This document shows, piece by piece, positions 43,903 to 52,101 of a stretch of 64,000 bases of DNA. The notes beneath the pieces were generated by a model. It ran no database searches. It worked only from the letters and a program-made list of their open reading frames with translations, and was not told where the DNA came from. The stretch's first letter is position 1; each line of letters begins with the position of its first letter. A program made the translations under genes and the position numbers. The DNA lies in contig NZ_LT707416.1 of the NCBI RefSeq assembly GCF_900155585.1, forward strand, positions 209,142 to 273,141, read 5' to 3'. The DNA comes from Aedoeadaptatus urinae (GTDB taxonomy: Bacteria; Bacillota; Clostridia; Tissierellales; Peptoniphilaceae).

Positions 43903-46029
43903 ATGAAGGTTCGCAAGCGTAACGGGAATGTGGTGGACTTCGACGCAGAAAAAATCGTCGTCGCCGTACAAAAAGCCATGGCGGAAACGGACAAGGGCGT
44001 GGACGAGGAAGCGGCCCGTGCCGTAGCCCGAGAGGTGACGGAAAAATTCGATGGCAGCGATGCCATCGACATCGAAGCCATTCAGGACGCCGTGGAAATT
44101 TCCTTGATGACGAAGGATCCGGCGGCGGCAAAAAAATACATTCTCTACCGGGAAGAACGCGCCCGCCTGCGGGAACACGGCTGGGACATGACGGATCTGC
44201 AGCGGGACATTTACGAGAAGAAATACCGCTTCGATTCGGAAAACTTCGAGGGCTTTCTGGAGCGGGTCTCCGGAGGCAACTCCGCCATTAAAAAGGCCAT
44301 TGCCAATAAGGAATTTATGCCTGCCGGGCGGATTTTGGCCGGCCGCGGTCTCGATGCCTTCGGAAAAAAGATCACCCTGTCCAATTGCTACGTCATGCCC
44401 CAGGTAGAGGACAATATCGAATCCATTTACGACACGGCGAAGTGGATGGCGCGCACCTACAGCTACGGCGGCGGCGTGGGCCTCACCTTAAACAAGCTTC
44501 GTCCCAAGGGTGCCAGAGTCAACAACGCCGCCTCCTCCACCACGGGGGCCGTGAGCTTTATGGACCTCTACTCCCTAACTACGGGCCTTATCGGCATGCG
44601 GGGCCGTCGCGGCGCCCTTATGCTCAACATGGACGCCTCCCACCCGGACATTATCGACTTCATTAATGTAAAGAAGGATTTGGATAAGGTCACCAGCGCC
44701 AATATTTCTGTCAACTGCGGCGACGATTTCTTCGAGGCCTACAAAAAGGACGAGCCCTTTACTTTAAAATTCGACGTGGAAGCCACCGGGGAAAAAATCC
44801 GAAGAGAAGTCAGCGCACGGGAGATGATGCACAATTTGGCTCTGAACAACTGGGATATGGCCGAGCCCGGCGTCCTCTTTAAGGACCGAATCAATTCCTG
44901 GCACATTATGAGCGAAGACGACACCTTCGAATACGCCGGGGTGAATCCCTGCGCGGAAGAGCCCCTGCCCGCCTTCGGCTCCTGCAATCTGGCCAGCATA
45001 AACTTAGGGGAATTTGTAAAATATCCCTTCAGCAAATTTGCCCGCTTCGAATTTGAATCCTTCGGCCGACTGGTGCGGGAGGGCGTCATCTATTTAAACG
45101 AGGTGCTGGACGAAAACATGAACCTCCACCCCTTGAAGGAGCAACGGGAGCTGTCTCGTGATCTGCGTCAAATCGGCCTGGGGATTATGGGCGTCGCCGA
45201 CATGTTCATTAAAATGGGCGTGAAGTACGGCTCCTCGGAATCCTTAAACCTCATCAATCAAATCGGCCGGGTCCTCGTCAACGAAGCCCTGCGCCAATCC
45301 GCCCTTTTGGCGAAAAAAGACGGCCCCTTCCCCCGCTACAGAAAAGACAAGGTGCTGGCCAGTGAATTTATTCGCTCCAATGCCGACGAAGACGTGATGG
45401 CTCTTATCGAAGAGCACGGCCTGAGAAATTCTCAGCTCCTCACCATCGCGCCGACCGGCTCCATCTCCACCCTAATCGGCTGCAGCAACGGCGTGGAACC
45501 CATCTTCCAAATCAGCTACGTGAGAAAATCCGAATCCCTCCATGCCGAAGACACCTACTACACGGTGTATACGGAGATCATTCGCAAGCTGATGGAGGCT
45601 CAGAATCTGTCGACGGAGGAAGAGCTGCCCGACTACGTCATCACCACCTCCAATTTAAATTACCGGGACCGGATCAACGTCCAATCCACCTGGCAGCAAT
45701 TTATCGACGCCTCTATCTCCTCCACGGTGAACGTGCCCAATGAATTCAGCGTGGAGGACGTGGAAGACCTTTACGTTTACGCCTGGGAGCGGGGACTGAA
45801 GGGCATCACCATTTATCGCGACGGCTGCGCCAGAAGCGGCATTTTGATCACCAAGGATAAGAAGGATCCCACCGATCGCATCAAAGAGCTGCAGGACGAA
45901 TTAAACCGGGAGATCGCCAAGCAAATGACGGAAAATCCCGACACCTGCCCCATGTGCGGCGGCACCATGAACCACTCGGGCGGCTGCGCCGAGTGCCAGG
46001 ACTGCGGCTACAGCCCCTGCGCCATCTAA
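43903..46029 (+). CDS. nrdJ: Adenosylcobalamin-dependent (class II) ribonucleotide reductase
   Basis: It makes deoxyribonucleotides using coenzyme B12 for radical formation, with or without oxygen. The 708 residues begin with an ATP-cone-like domain (KVRKRNGNVVDFDAEKI). The catalytic core has NPCAEEPLPAFGSCNLASI (Cys, Glu and the radical/redox cysteines). The C-terminal tail has a zinc-ribbon-like CPMCGGTMNHSGGCAEC end, typical of NrdJ. I start at ATG 43903 behind AGGAGG; an in-frame ATG 27 bases upstream is unlikely. NrdR boxes lie in its promoter. Confidence 0.94.
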   Translation: MKVRKRNGNVVDFDAEKIVVAVQKAMAETDKGVDEEAARAVAREVTEKFDGSDAIDIEAIQDAVEISLMTKDPAAAKKYILYREERARLREHGWDMTDLQRDIYEKKYRFDSENFEGFLERVSGGNSAIKKAIANKEFMPAGRILAGRGLDAFGKKITLSNCYVMPQVEDNIESIYDTAKWMARTYSYGGGVGLTLNKLRPKGARVNNAASSTTGAVSFMDLYSLTTGLIGMRGRRGALMLNMDASHPDIIDFINVKKDLDKVTSANISVNCGDDFFEAYKKDEPFTLKFDVEATGEKIRREVSAREMMHNLALNNWDMAEPGVLFKDRINSWHIMSEDDTFEYAGVNPCAEEPLPAFGSCNLASINLGEFVKYPFSKFARFEFESFGRLVREGVIYLNEVLDENMNLHPLKEQRELSRDLRQIGLGIMGVADMFIKMGVKYGSSESLNLINQIGRVLVNEALRQSALLAKKDGPFPRYRKDKVLASEFIRSNADEDVMALIEEHGLRNSQLLTIAPTGSISTLIGCSNGVEPIFQISYVRKSESLHAEDTYYTVYTEIIRKLMEAQNLSTEEELPDYVITTSNLNYRDRINVQSTWQQFIDASISSTVNVPNEFSVEDVEDLYVYAWERGLKGITIYRDGCARSGILITKDKKDPTDRIKELQDELNREIAKQMTENPDTCPMCGGTMNHSGGCAECQDCGYSPCAI

Positions 46030-46055
46030 GAAAAATACAACCTGACAGACACGAA

Positions 46056-46084
46056 AAGCGAAGGTCGAGCCTTCGCTTTTTTTT
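46056..46084 (+). terminator. nrdJ terminator
   Basis: AAGCGAAGG (46056-46064) pairs with CCTTCGCTT (46070-46078), followed by an uninterrupted T-run. Confidence 0.9.
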
Positions 46085-46138
46085 ACGTATTTATGACTTT
46101 TGTCATGAAACTGTCATCTTTTTGTAGTATTAAAGCCA

Positions 46139-46249
46139 TAGACAAGGGGCGGTTCTCTGTTATAATATCCCTCGTGCTCTAAAAGAGTTACAAATTAGTA
46201 ACGAAGCCTGAGAGGTTTCATATAGATAAAATTAGAAAGCGAGACAGAG
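46139..46249 (+). promoter_or_regulatory. Promoter and short structured leader of the M23 peptidase
   Basis: TAGACA (46139-46144) and TATAAT (46161-46166), 16 bp apart. The leader has two small hairpins: GTTAC/GTAAC (46187-46202) and GAAGCCT/AGGTTTC (46203-46219). I do not recognise a known riboswitch, and the ribosome-binding site is weak. Confidence 0.5.
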
Positions 46250-47395
46250 ATGAACAAGATGAATCGAACGATAAAAGTAAGCGCCCTGGCGGCGATGATG
46301 GCGGCGGGTTTGGTTTACAGCCCGGCCTTTGCCCAAGGGAATGCCCCCGCGGAAGCCAAGGCGGCGGCCGTTGTCGCGGAAAGTGAAAAGAAGGGGGATG
46401 TCGTCGCCGTATACATAGGCGATAAGGCGGTCTTTAATTTAAAGAGTGCCGCCGATTACGATGCCCTCATGAAGAAAATCGAAAACCACTTTAAGGCCCA
46501 AGGCGCTACCGTCCGCCGCATGGACATCGAGCCCGCCATGAAGGCCGAACCCGCCAAAGGGGATGTGACCCTTACCGTGGACGAAGCCTTTAAGGCCCTC
46601 TTAACCGGCGGCAGAGAAGAGGTCGTCTACATGGCCGAGGGAACGGAATCCCTGGAATCCGTGGCGAAAAAATTCAACATGACCGTGGACGAAATCAAAG
46701 CGTTAAACGTCAACTGGGAGGATCCCCTGCACAAGGGCTCCAAGATCAATGTCTTAAAGGCGGCGCCTATGATTACCGTCACCTTGGATCAGGAAGTGAA
46801 GGCTCAAGCAACCGTGGCTTTTAAAACCGTGGTGAGAGAAGACGCCAATCAATTGAAGAGCGTGAAAAAGGTCGAACGTGCCGGAAAGGCCGGCGTCGTG
46901 GAAACCACCACGGCCCTTCAATCGAAAAACGGCAAGGTCATTTCCTCGGTCACGGAAAGCAGCCGCCTGGTTCAAGAGAGCGTGGATCAAGTCGTCGTCG
47001 TAGGCACCAAAGAAGGCGTGGCCACGGGCAACTTCATTAAGCCCACGGTCGGCCGCCTCTCTTCCCCCTTCGGTCCCCGCTGGGGCCGCTTCCACTACGG
47101 CATCGACCTGGCCAATCGCACGGGCACCGATGTCATCGCGGCAGACGGCGGCGTCGTCACCCGCGCAAGCATGGCGGGAAGCTACGGCAACCTCATAATC
47201 ATCGATCACCAAAACGGCACCTCCACCCGCTACGCCCACCTAAGCGCCTTTAACGTCAAGGTCGGAGACGTGGTGGCACAGGGACAATCCATCGGCAAGA
47301 TCGGCTCCACCGGTCGCTCCACCGGCCCCCACCTGCACTTTGAGGTGCGCGTCGGCGGCGTGGCAAAAAATCCCTTAAACTATATTAAACTGTAA
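46250..47395 (+). CDS. Exported M23 peptidoglycan endopeptidase with LysM and G5-like domains
   Basis: A 381-residue secreted protein with a signal peptide (cleavage probably after YSPAFAQ). A LysM-like segment (SLESVAKKFNMTVDEIKALN) and a G5-like domain (ITVTLDQEVKAQATVAFKTV onward) follow. The C-terminal M23 domain has zinc ligands in HYGIDLANRTGTD (about His282, Asp286) and GPHLHFEVRV (about residues 359-368). It cleaves peptide cross-links in peptidoglycan. No operon partners. Confidence 0.92.
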   Translation: MNKMNRTIKVSALAAMMAAGLVYSPAFAQGNAPAEAKAAAVVAESEKKGDVVAVYIGDKAVFNLKSAADYDALMKKIENHFKAQGATVRRMDIEPAMKAEPAKGDVTLTVDEAFKALLTGGREEVVYMAEGTESLESVAKKFNMTVDEIKALNVNWEDPLHKGSKINVLKAAPMITVTLDQEVKAQATVAFKTVVREDANQLKSVKKVERAGKAGVVETTTALQSKNGKVISSVTESSRLVQESVDQVVVVGTKEGVATGNFIKPTVGRLSSPFGPRWGRFHYGIDLANRTGTDVIAADGGVVTRASMAGSYGNLIIIDHQNGTSTRYAHLSAFNVKVGDVVAQGQSIGKIGSTGRSTGPHLHFEVRVGGVAKNPLNYIKL

Positions 47396-47470
47396 AGAAC
47401 AGCCTAGACAAAAACGACTTTTAAAACGGGGAAAATTCCTGTATAATAGATTCGTTAAGTCAATAGGCGT

Positions 47471-47559
47471 GGAGCGGTATCGAAGTGGTCATAACGGGGC
47501 TGACTCGAAATCAGTTTGCCTTCACGGGCACGTGGGTTCGAATCCCACCCGCTCCGCCA
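47471..47559 (+). tRNA. tRNA-Ser (anticodon CGA)
   Basis: An 89-base class II tRNA: acceptor GGAGCGG/CCGCTCC, anticodon arm CTGA-CTCGAAA-TCAG (anticodon CGA, reads TCG), a long variable arm (TTTGCCTTCACGGGCAC region) and T-loop TTCGAAT. CCA is encoded at 47557-47559. Confidence 0.95.
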
Positions 47560-47565
47560 AATAAA

Positions 47566-47603
47566 AACGACCCTTTGCTGAAACGGCAAGGGGTCGTTTT
47601 TTC
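47566..47603. terminator. Bidirectional terminator between tRNA-Ser and the ATP-grasp gene
   Basis: ACGACCCTTTGC (47567-47578) pairs with GCAAGGGGTCGT (47586-47597), with Ts after it on the plus strand and a T-rich run on the minus strand. Confidence 0.88.
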
Positions 47604-47613
47604 ATGTCTGCAT

Positions 47614-48783
47614 TTATTTTTTCAGTGGCAGCTTGTCCTTCAGGACGTCGGCTTTTTTCAAGGCTTCGGAGCCTAGCTTGTTCAGACCCGGGCCCATATC
47701 GTCCCAAGCCCAGGTGGCGGGGACCTTTCTGAATTTGTAGTCGCTGATGATTTTCATGAGGCCCATGTGGCCGGTTTTTAAATAGCTGCCGACGGCCCGC
47801 ATGTCGTTGAAGCCGTCCTTGAAGTGGCAGTTCGTGTCCGATTGAAAGAAAATCTTGGGCACTTCCTCCCCCGTGGCGTCGAGGTAATAGAGGTAGGGCA
47901 GCTCGAAGCCCAGGTGGCTGTAGAGCTCCGTCTCGGGGGGAAAGGCGGTGTCGGCGCCGGTAATATAGACCTTGCGGCTGAACTCGTCCCGCTTGTAGCG
48001 CACGTGGATCAGCCCGCGAAAGCCCGCCTCCTTCAGCCGGGGATGGACCAGGCCGATGAGCTCGGGGATCCACTTCTGCTTCATGTAGGTGGCCTCGCCT
48101 ATATTTTCCGGCCATTGGCGCAGCACTTCGGCGGTGACGAAGCCCGCCAGCTCGCCGCCCTTGCCGTAATAGAGCACGGCGGAGGAATTGTCCGAGGCAT
48201 CGCCGGGAATGAAGCGTTGGGCGACATAGCTTTCGGGATCGGAAATTTCTTCAAGGGCCCGGGACAGGGCGCCGGGGCTCGGTATAAATTGCGCCGGATG
48301 GGAAAGATCACCGGCCTTTAAGCTGCGCTTTCGAATGAGGCAGGGAAAGCCGACGGTGGTGGCGATTTTCAGCTCTGTGGCCTGGAGAGTTTCTCCGTCT
48401 AAAGCCACGGTAGCCGGCATTAAATCGTCGAATAGATCCGTTGATCCGCGCCAAAAAATCCCCTCCGGGCTCTCGGCGGGAAAGCGGAAATATTTTTTCA
48501 AGAGAGAAAAGTGCTGCGCCACAAAGGCGGCCCAGGCGGGGGATGTCGGAAAGAGCACTGGCGGCTCGCCCTCTTCGGAAAGGGCGATAAGGCTGTTTAA
48601 AAGGACCTCGTCCGCTCCCTCTTCGAGAAGGACGGCGTCTTTCGTGTAGCGGCTGATGCCGTAGTCCGAGGGAAGAATGTCCACGGTGCGCACCGAAATG
48701 CCGTGGCGACCTAAATTGCGAATAATGGCTAATGATGTATGAGAACGCCCGTCTAAGACCAGGGCGGAAGAATTGAAAGTCAT
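47614..48783 (-). CDS. ATP-grasp carboxylate-amine ligase-like protein
   Basis: A 389-residue protein starting at ATG 48783 (MTFNSSALVLDGRSHTSLAI) behind GGAGGC. The N-terminal domain resembles the pre-ATP-grasp fold of enzymes that ligate amino acids (VLDGRSHTSLAIIRNLGRHGI). The central FPCLIRKRS and ESYVAQRFIPGD are ATP-grasp lysine and hinge regions. The substrate is unknown; D-amino acid or peptide ligases of the cell wall or polyamino-acid capsule are possible. It stands alone between terminators. Confidence 0.72.
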   Translation of the reverse strand: MTFNSSALVLDGRSHTSLAIIRNLGRHGISVRTVDILPSDYGISRYTKDAVLLEEGADEVLLNSLIALSEEGEPPVLFPTSPAWAAFVAQHFSLLKKYFRFPAESPEGIFWRGSTDLFDDLMPATVALDGETLQATELKIATTVGFPCLIRKRSLKAGDLSHPAQFIPSPGALSRALEEISDPESYVAQRFIPGDASDNSSAVLYYGKGGELAGFVTAEVLRQWPENIGEATYMKQKWIPELIGLVHPRLKEAGFRGLIHVRYKRDEFSRKVYITGADTAFPPETELYSHLGFELPYLYYLDATGEEVPKIFFQSDTNCHFKDGFNDMRAVGSYLKTGHMGLMKIISDYKFRKVPATWAWDDMGPGLNKLGSEALKKADVLKDKLPLKK

Positions 48784-48929
48784 AATGCCTCCTGTTCTAT
48801 ATCTATCATACCGCATCGGCGGGACTTTGGCGCGGCGAAAAAAATAAAATTGCTTGCGATTCTGTGTTTGTTTTGTCTAAATTAGGATATACATGTACTG
48901 TATGAACCAATGAGTTTAGGAGGTACATT

Positions 48930-49439
48930 ATGTCCAGAGAAAACATTACATTTGGCGGAAACGCCATCAACATTTTAGGCAAAGAAATTAAAGTCGGCGA
49001 CAAAGCCCCGGATTTTGTTGCGGTAAACAACGACTTAAGTCCCTTTGAATCCAAGGAATTAAACGGTACCGTACGTATTTACTCCGTCGTTCCGTCAATC
49101 GATACCGGCGTCTGCTCCATTCAAACGGGCAACTTTAACCAAATGGCTACGGATTTAGGCGATAACGTTCACGTCATCACCATTTCCAACGACCTGCCCT
49201 TCGCACAAGAACGCTTCGGCGCCGCTGAAGGCATCGACCGCGCCAAGCTCGTCAGCGACTATCAAATCTGCGACTTCGGCAACAAATACGGCTTCTTAAT
49301 CGAAGGCCTGCGCCTTTTGACCCGCGGCATCGTCATCGTCGGCAAAGACGACAAGGTAAAATACGTTGAATACGTCCAAGAAGTGACCAATCACCCGGAC
49401 TACGACAAAGCCCTTGAAGAAGTGAAGGCATTGATCTAA
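48930..49439 (+). CDS. tpx: Thiol peroxidase Tpx, resolving cysteine missing
   Basis: A 169-residue peroxiredoxin of the Tpx family that reduces lipid and organic hydroperoxides. The peroxidatic cysteine is Cys62 in SIDTGVCSIQT. The usual resolving cysteine in DLPFAQxRFC is replaced by glycine (DLPFAQERFGAAEG, residues 88-101). Another cysteine, Cys114 (DYQICDFG), could serve instead. rlmH starts 2 bases after the stop, so the genes are probably co-transcribed. Confidence 0.93.
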   Translation: MSRENITFGGNAINILGKEIKVGDKAPDFVAVNNDLSPFESKELNGTVRIYSVVPSIDTGVCSIQTGNFNQMATDLGDNVHVITISNDLPFAQERFGAAEGIDRAKLVSDYQICDFGNKYGFLIEGLRLLTRGIVIVGKDDKVKYVEYVQEVTNHPDYDKALEEVKALI

Positions 49440-49441
49440 GG

Positions 49442-49921
49442 ATGCGTATTCAGGTACTGGCCCTGGGAAAGTTAAAGGACCGCGCCTTGGATGCCTTGGT
49501 TTCGGAGTATGTGAAGCGCTTAAGGCCCTACGTCCCCACACATGTCGTGGAGCTGAAGGACGAGCGCGCTCCGGAAAGCCTGTCGGCCAAAGAGGCGGAA
49601 GGGGTTCTTCAACGGGAGGGCGAGCGCCTGCTCGCAAAAATAAAACCGCAGGACAGGGTAATCGTCCTGGCGGTGGAGGGAAAGCAGGTGGATTCACCGG
49701 CTTTTTCAAAAAAATTGTACGATTTCATTGAAACGACCGACGGGGATGTGGTCTTTGTCATCGGAAGCAGCATGGGACTTTCGCCCGCCGTGAAGGCGCG
49801 GGCCGATTGGCTCCTGTCTTTTTCCGAAATGACCCTGCCCCACACCCTCATGCGCGTCGTCTTAATGGAACAAATATATCGGGCTGCGCGAATTCACGCC
49901 GGCCACGTGTACCACAAATAG
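49442..49921 (+). CDS. rlmH: 23S rRNA pseudouridine-1915 N3-methyltransferase RlmH
   Basis: RlmH (SPOUT family) methylates N3 of pseudouridine 1915 in 23S rRNA. The 159 residues match the family length; DGDVVFVIGSSMGLSPAVK and the knot region LPHTLMRVVLMEQIYRAA are diagnostic, as is the end HAGHVYHK. It is a short-spaced neighbour of tpx and a small DUF3787-like gene. Confidence 0.97.
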   Translation: MRIQVLALGKLKDRALDALVSEYVKRLRPYVPTHVVELKDERAPESLSAKEAEGVLQREGERLLAKIKPQDRVIVLAVEGKQVDSPAFSKKLYDFIETTDGDVVFVIGSSMGLSPAVKARADWLLSFSEMTLPHTLMRVVLMEQIYRAARIHAGHVYHK

Positions 49922-49930
49922 GAGGATGTA

Positions 49931-50113
49931 ATGTCTAACAAAGAAGAAAAAGCAAAATCCAGAAGAGAACAAGAAAACCAAAACAATGAACAAGCGCCCG
50001 CATCGGACATTTACGGCAAAGTAGCCGGCAAGGATCCGGAAACCGGCGTCGAAATCCCCACAGACGAAGCCGTTAAAGAATCCATGAAATGGATAAACGA
50101 AAACGCAAAATAA
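49931..50113 (+). CDS. Small DUF3787-like protein
   Basis: A 60-residue, hydrophilic, Lys/Glu/Asn-rich protein. The last half (GKDPETGVEIPTDEAVKESM followed by KWINENAK) has the pattern VxIPsxEAVxxAKxWVdeN that I associate with DUF3787, some members of which were named clostridial spore surface proteins. It follows rlmH by 9 bases and is followed by a terminator. Family call is from memory. Confidence 0.6.
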   Translation: MSNKEEKAKSRREQENQNNEQAPASDIYGKVAGKDPETGVEIPTDEAVKESMKWINENAK

Positions 50114-50126
50114 GCGTTGAATGCAG

Positions 50127-50156
50127 AAGGTACCGGCACAGTCGGTACCTTTTCTT
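50127..50156 (+). terminator. Terminator after the tpx-rlmH-DUF3787 unit
   Basis: AAGGTACCG (50127-50135) pairs with CGGTACCTT (50143-50151), followed by a T-rich run. Confidence 0.85.
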
Positions 50157-50177
50157 TTTAAAGAGATGGGAGAAGCT

Positions 50178-50687
50178 ATGGCACAGGGAAATCGCGCCTA
50201 TTACTTATATACGGATCGCCTCCCCGACGAGGAAGGCTTTTTAGCCGTGGAGGAAGCCTATCGCTCTCGCCTGAAGGCGGGAGACGGCCTGTGGCTCGTG
50301 GGAGAGAAGCACCGCCTCTACTCTGTGGACGGGATCACCGACGAAGGCGTCTATTTAAGCGAGCAGGCCTCCGATGAGGAGGAATTTTTCGACCCCTCAC
50401 AAATTCGTCTACCCGCCATGCGGGAGAGCGCGGCCCTGATGCCCATGGCCGAGTCGCCCTTTGCCGTGGAAGTGGAACATGTGGAGGGCGGTCCCGGGGA
50501 AATGGTCATCGAACTTTACGGCAAAGACGAAGGCGGGCTCTTCAAAACCACATCCGATGAAGAAGACGCCTATCTGGCCGAATCCCTAAAGGGTCTTCTG
50601 CGCATGCAGATCAAGACCATGGAGTCCACGGCGGAAATCGGCAATCTGTGGATTCGCCGGCTGAAGGAAAAACAAAGGAGGAAGTAA
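50178..50687 (+). CDS. Hypothetical protein, 169 residues
   Basis: An acidic soluble protein; start ATG 50178 (MAQGNRAYYLYTDRLPDEEG) behind GGGAGAAG. No membrane segments or metal motifs; Glu/Asp rich in the middle and an Arg/Lys-rich tail. The stop overlaps the nitroreductase start (TAATG), so it is translated together with it. Family not recognised. Confidence 0.6.
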   Translation: MAQGNRAYYLYTDRLPDEEGFLAVEEAYRSRLKAGDGLWLVGEKHRLYSVDGITDEGVYLSEQASDEEEFFDPSQIRLPAMRESAALMPMAESPFAVEVEHVEGGPGEMVIELYGKDEGGLFKTTSDEEDAYLAESLKGLLRMQIKTMESTAEIGNLWIRRLKEKQRRK

Positions 50688-51448
50688 TGGCGGATAGAAA
50701 GTTGTTCGAAAAGCAATTAAGCCACGTGACCATTCGGGAATTTACGAAGGAGCCCGTGGATCCGGAGCTGGTGGAGCTATTGAAGGACGTGGCCAATCAC
50801 ACGGCCACATCTACGGGGATGCAATCTTATTCCATTATTCGCATCGTCGATGAGAAAAAAAGACAGGCCCTGGCTCAAATCGGCGGGCAGGATTACATCG
50901 CCCGGGCGCCGGAGTTGTGGGTCTTTATCGTGGACGTCTACCGCAACAGCCGCATTGCCCGGGAACAGGGCTTTGAGCTCGCAGCCGAGGCGGACAGCGA
51001 CCGCTTCTTCCAAGGCTTTACCGACGCGGTTCTGGCGGGGCAAAACGTCACCAACGCCATCGAGGCGGCGGGCCTGGGGGCCGTGTATTTGGGAAGCATT
51101 TTAAACGACGCCCGCGCCGTCATCGAGCTCTTGGACCTGCCCAAGCTCACCTTCCCCGTCTTCGGTTTGGGCTTCGGCCATCCCGCTCAAGCGCCGCAGC
51201 TCAAGCCCCGCATGCCCATGGAGCTGAAGTGCTTTACCGACAGCTATGTGGTACAGGACAGTTACATGGAAGCCATCGCCGATTACGACGAAGAAATGCA
51301 GACCTATTACGATTTAAGGGATGCGAACCGGCGGGTGGATTCCTTTTCGAAGCAAGTGGTGGCCCGCTTACAGGGTGCCTCAAAAAACCGCGCCGCTCTC
51401 GCCGAAATCGCCGAAGAGCAGGGCTTTCATTTAGTAAACAGGAGATAG
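50687..51448 (+). CDS. NfsA-like NADPH-dependent FMN nitroreductase
   Basis: A 253-residue flavoprotein of the nitroreductase family, larger NfsA/FRP type: TIREFTKEPVDPELVELLKD at the start, QSYSIIRIVDEKKRQ, and the FMN region AGLGAVYLGSILNDARAV, then PVFGLGFGHP. Such enzymes reduce nitroaromatics, quinones or flavins with NAD(P)H. It is preceded by an overlapping gene of unknown function and followed after 3 bases by another. Confidence 0.9.
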   Translation: MADRKLFEKQLSHVTIREFTKEPVDPELVELLKDVANHTATSTGMQSYSIIRIVDEKKRQALAQIGGQDYIARAPELWVFIVDVYRNSRIAREQGFELAAEADSDRFFQGFTDAVLAGQNVTNAIEAAGLGAVYLGSILNDARAVIELLDLPKLTFPVFGLGFGHPAQAPQLKPRMPMELKCFTDSYVVQDSYMEAIADYDEEMQTYYDLRDANRRVDSFSKQVVARLQGASKNRAALAEIAEEQGFHLVNRR

Positions 51449-51451
51449 GTC

Positions 51452-51868
51452 ATGCTTGATTTAAAACAGGGAAATACGGAAATCCACGTGGAAATTTTGG
51501 AATTCGAGTACCCGCCGGGCTGGGGCGTGGGCACGGGCTTCAGCACCGATTACTTGATTACGAAAATCGAAGGGCTGCACGACGGCGCGCCCTTTGAGGC
51601 GGAAGACAGCTTCTTTAAATTCGAAGAGCTCGCCGCCATTTACGACGAGTGCATTCGCATTTTAGACGGGGACAGCTTCGGCTTTGAAGCCGTCATCGAA
51701 GACAAGCGGCTGGGCTTTTACGTGGAAATCGAAGAGGGCATGCTCTCCGTCACCATGAATTTCTTAAACGGCGAGCTGATTTCCGTCAACGAAAAACAAA
51801 CCCCGGTGGAATTTCGCGCCATGACCCATGGCATTTACGACGCCCTTCGCGCCCTTATGGGCATTTAA
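51452..51868 (+). CDS. Hypothetical protein, 138 residues
   Basis: A soluble acidic protein (MLDLKQGNTEIHVEILEFEY), beta-rich by appearance, and weakly reminiscent of WapI-like immunity proteins; I do not claim that function. It follows the nitroreductase after 3 bases and is the last gene of that unit. Confidence 0.55.
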   Translation: MLDLKQGNTEIHVEILEFEYPPGWGVGTGFSTDYLITKIEGLHDGAPFEAEDSFFKFEELAAIYDECIRILDGDSFGFEAVIEDKRLGFYVEIEEGMLSVTMNFLNGELISVNEKQTPVEFRAMTHGIYDALRALMGI

Positions 51869-51897
51869 AAATCCGGTAAGAAATAGATAAAGAACCC

Positions 51898-52080
51898 TTG
51901 ACGGCATGATTGATTCATGTGATAATGACTATATCGATGGACGAATGTGCCGACTTACTCCTAGCTATAAGTTTAAATACTTAGAGTTGTTTCTTACTTA
52001 CTGTTGCTTACCAAAAATCGGAATGGCATACCATCGAGTCGGCGTCAAGCCGGGAAAAGTGACCCGCGGGTCACTTTTTT
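51898..52080 (+). promoter_or_regulatory. Promoter and terminating structured leader of the MFS gene (possible riboswitch)
   Basis: TTGACG (51898-51903) and GATAAT (51921-51926), 17 bp apart, start a leader of about 165 bases. TCGATGG (51934-51940) can pair with CCATCGA (52031-52037) and GCCGAC (51949-51954) with GTCGGC (52038-52043), in pseudoknot order. A hairpin ACTC...TAAGT/ACTTA...GAGT lies between. It ends in a strong terminator, AGTGACCC/GGGTCACT (52058-52075) plus Ts, 20 bases before the gene. It matches no riboswitch class I know; the ligand is unknown. Confidence 0.65.
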
Positions 52081-52101
52081 TGTGGAAAATTCGAGGTGAT
52101 T

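Noticed and set aside
46167..46249. Cyclic-di-AMP (ydaO) riboswitch before the M23 peptidase
   Set aside because: The leader is too short and lacks the ydaO core sequences.
51933..52080. T-box or other known riboswitch upstream of the MFS gene
   Set aside because: No AGGGTGGNACCGCG antiterminator, no specifier loop, and no core of the other classes that I know.
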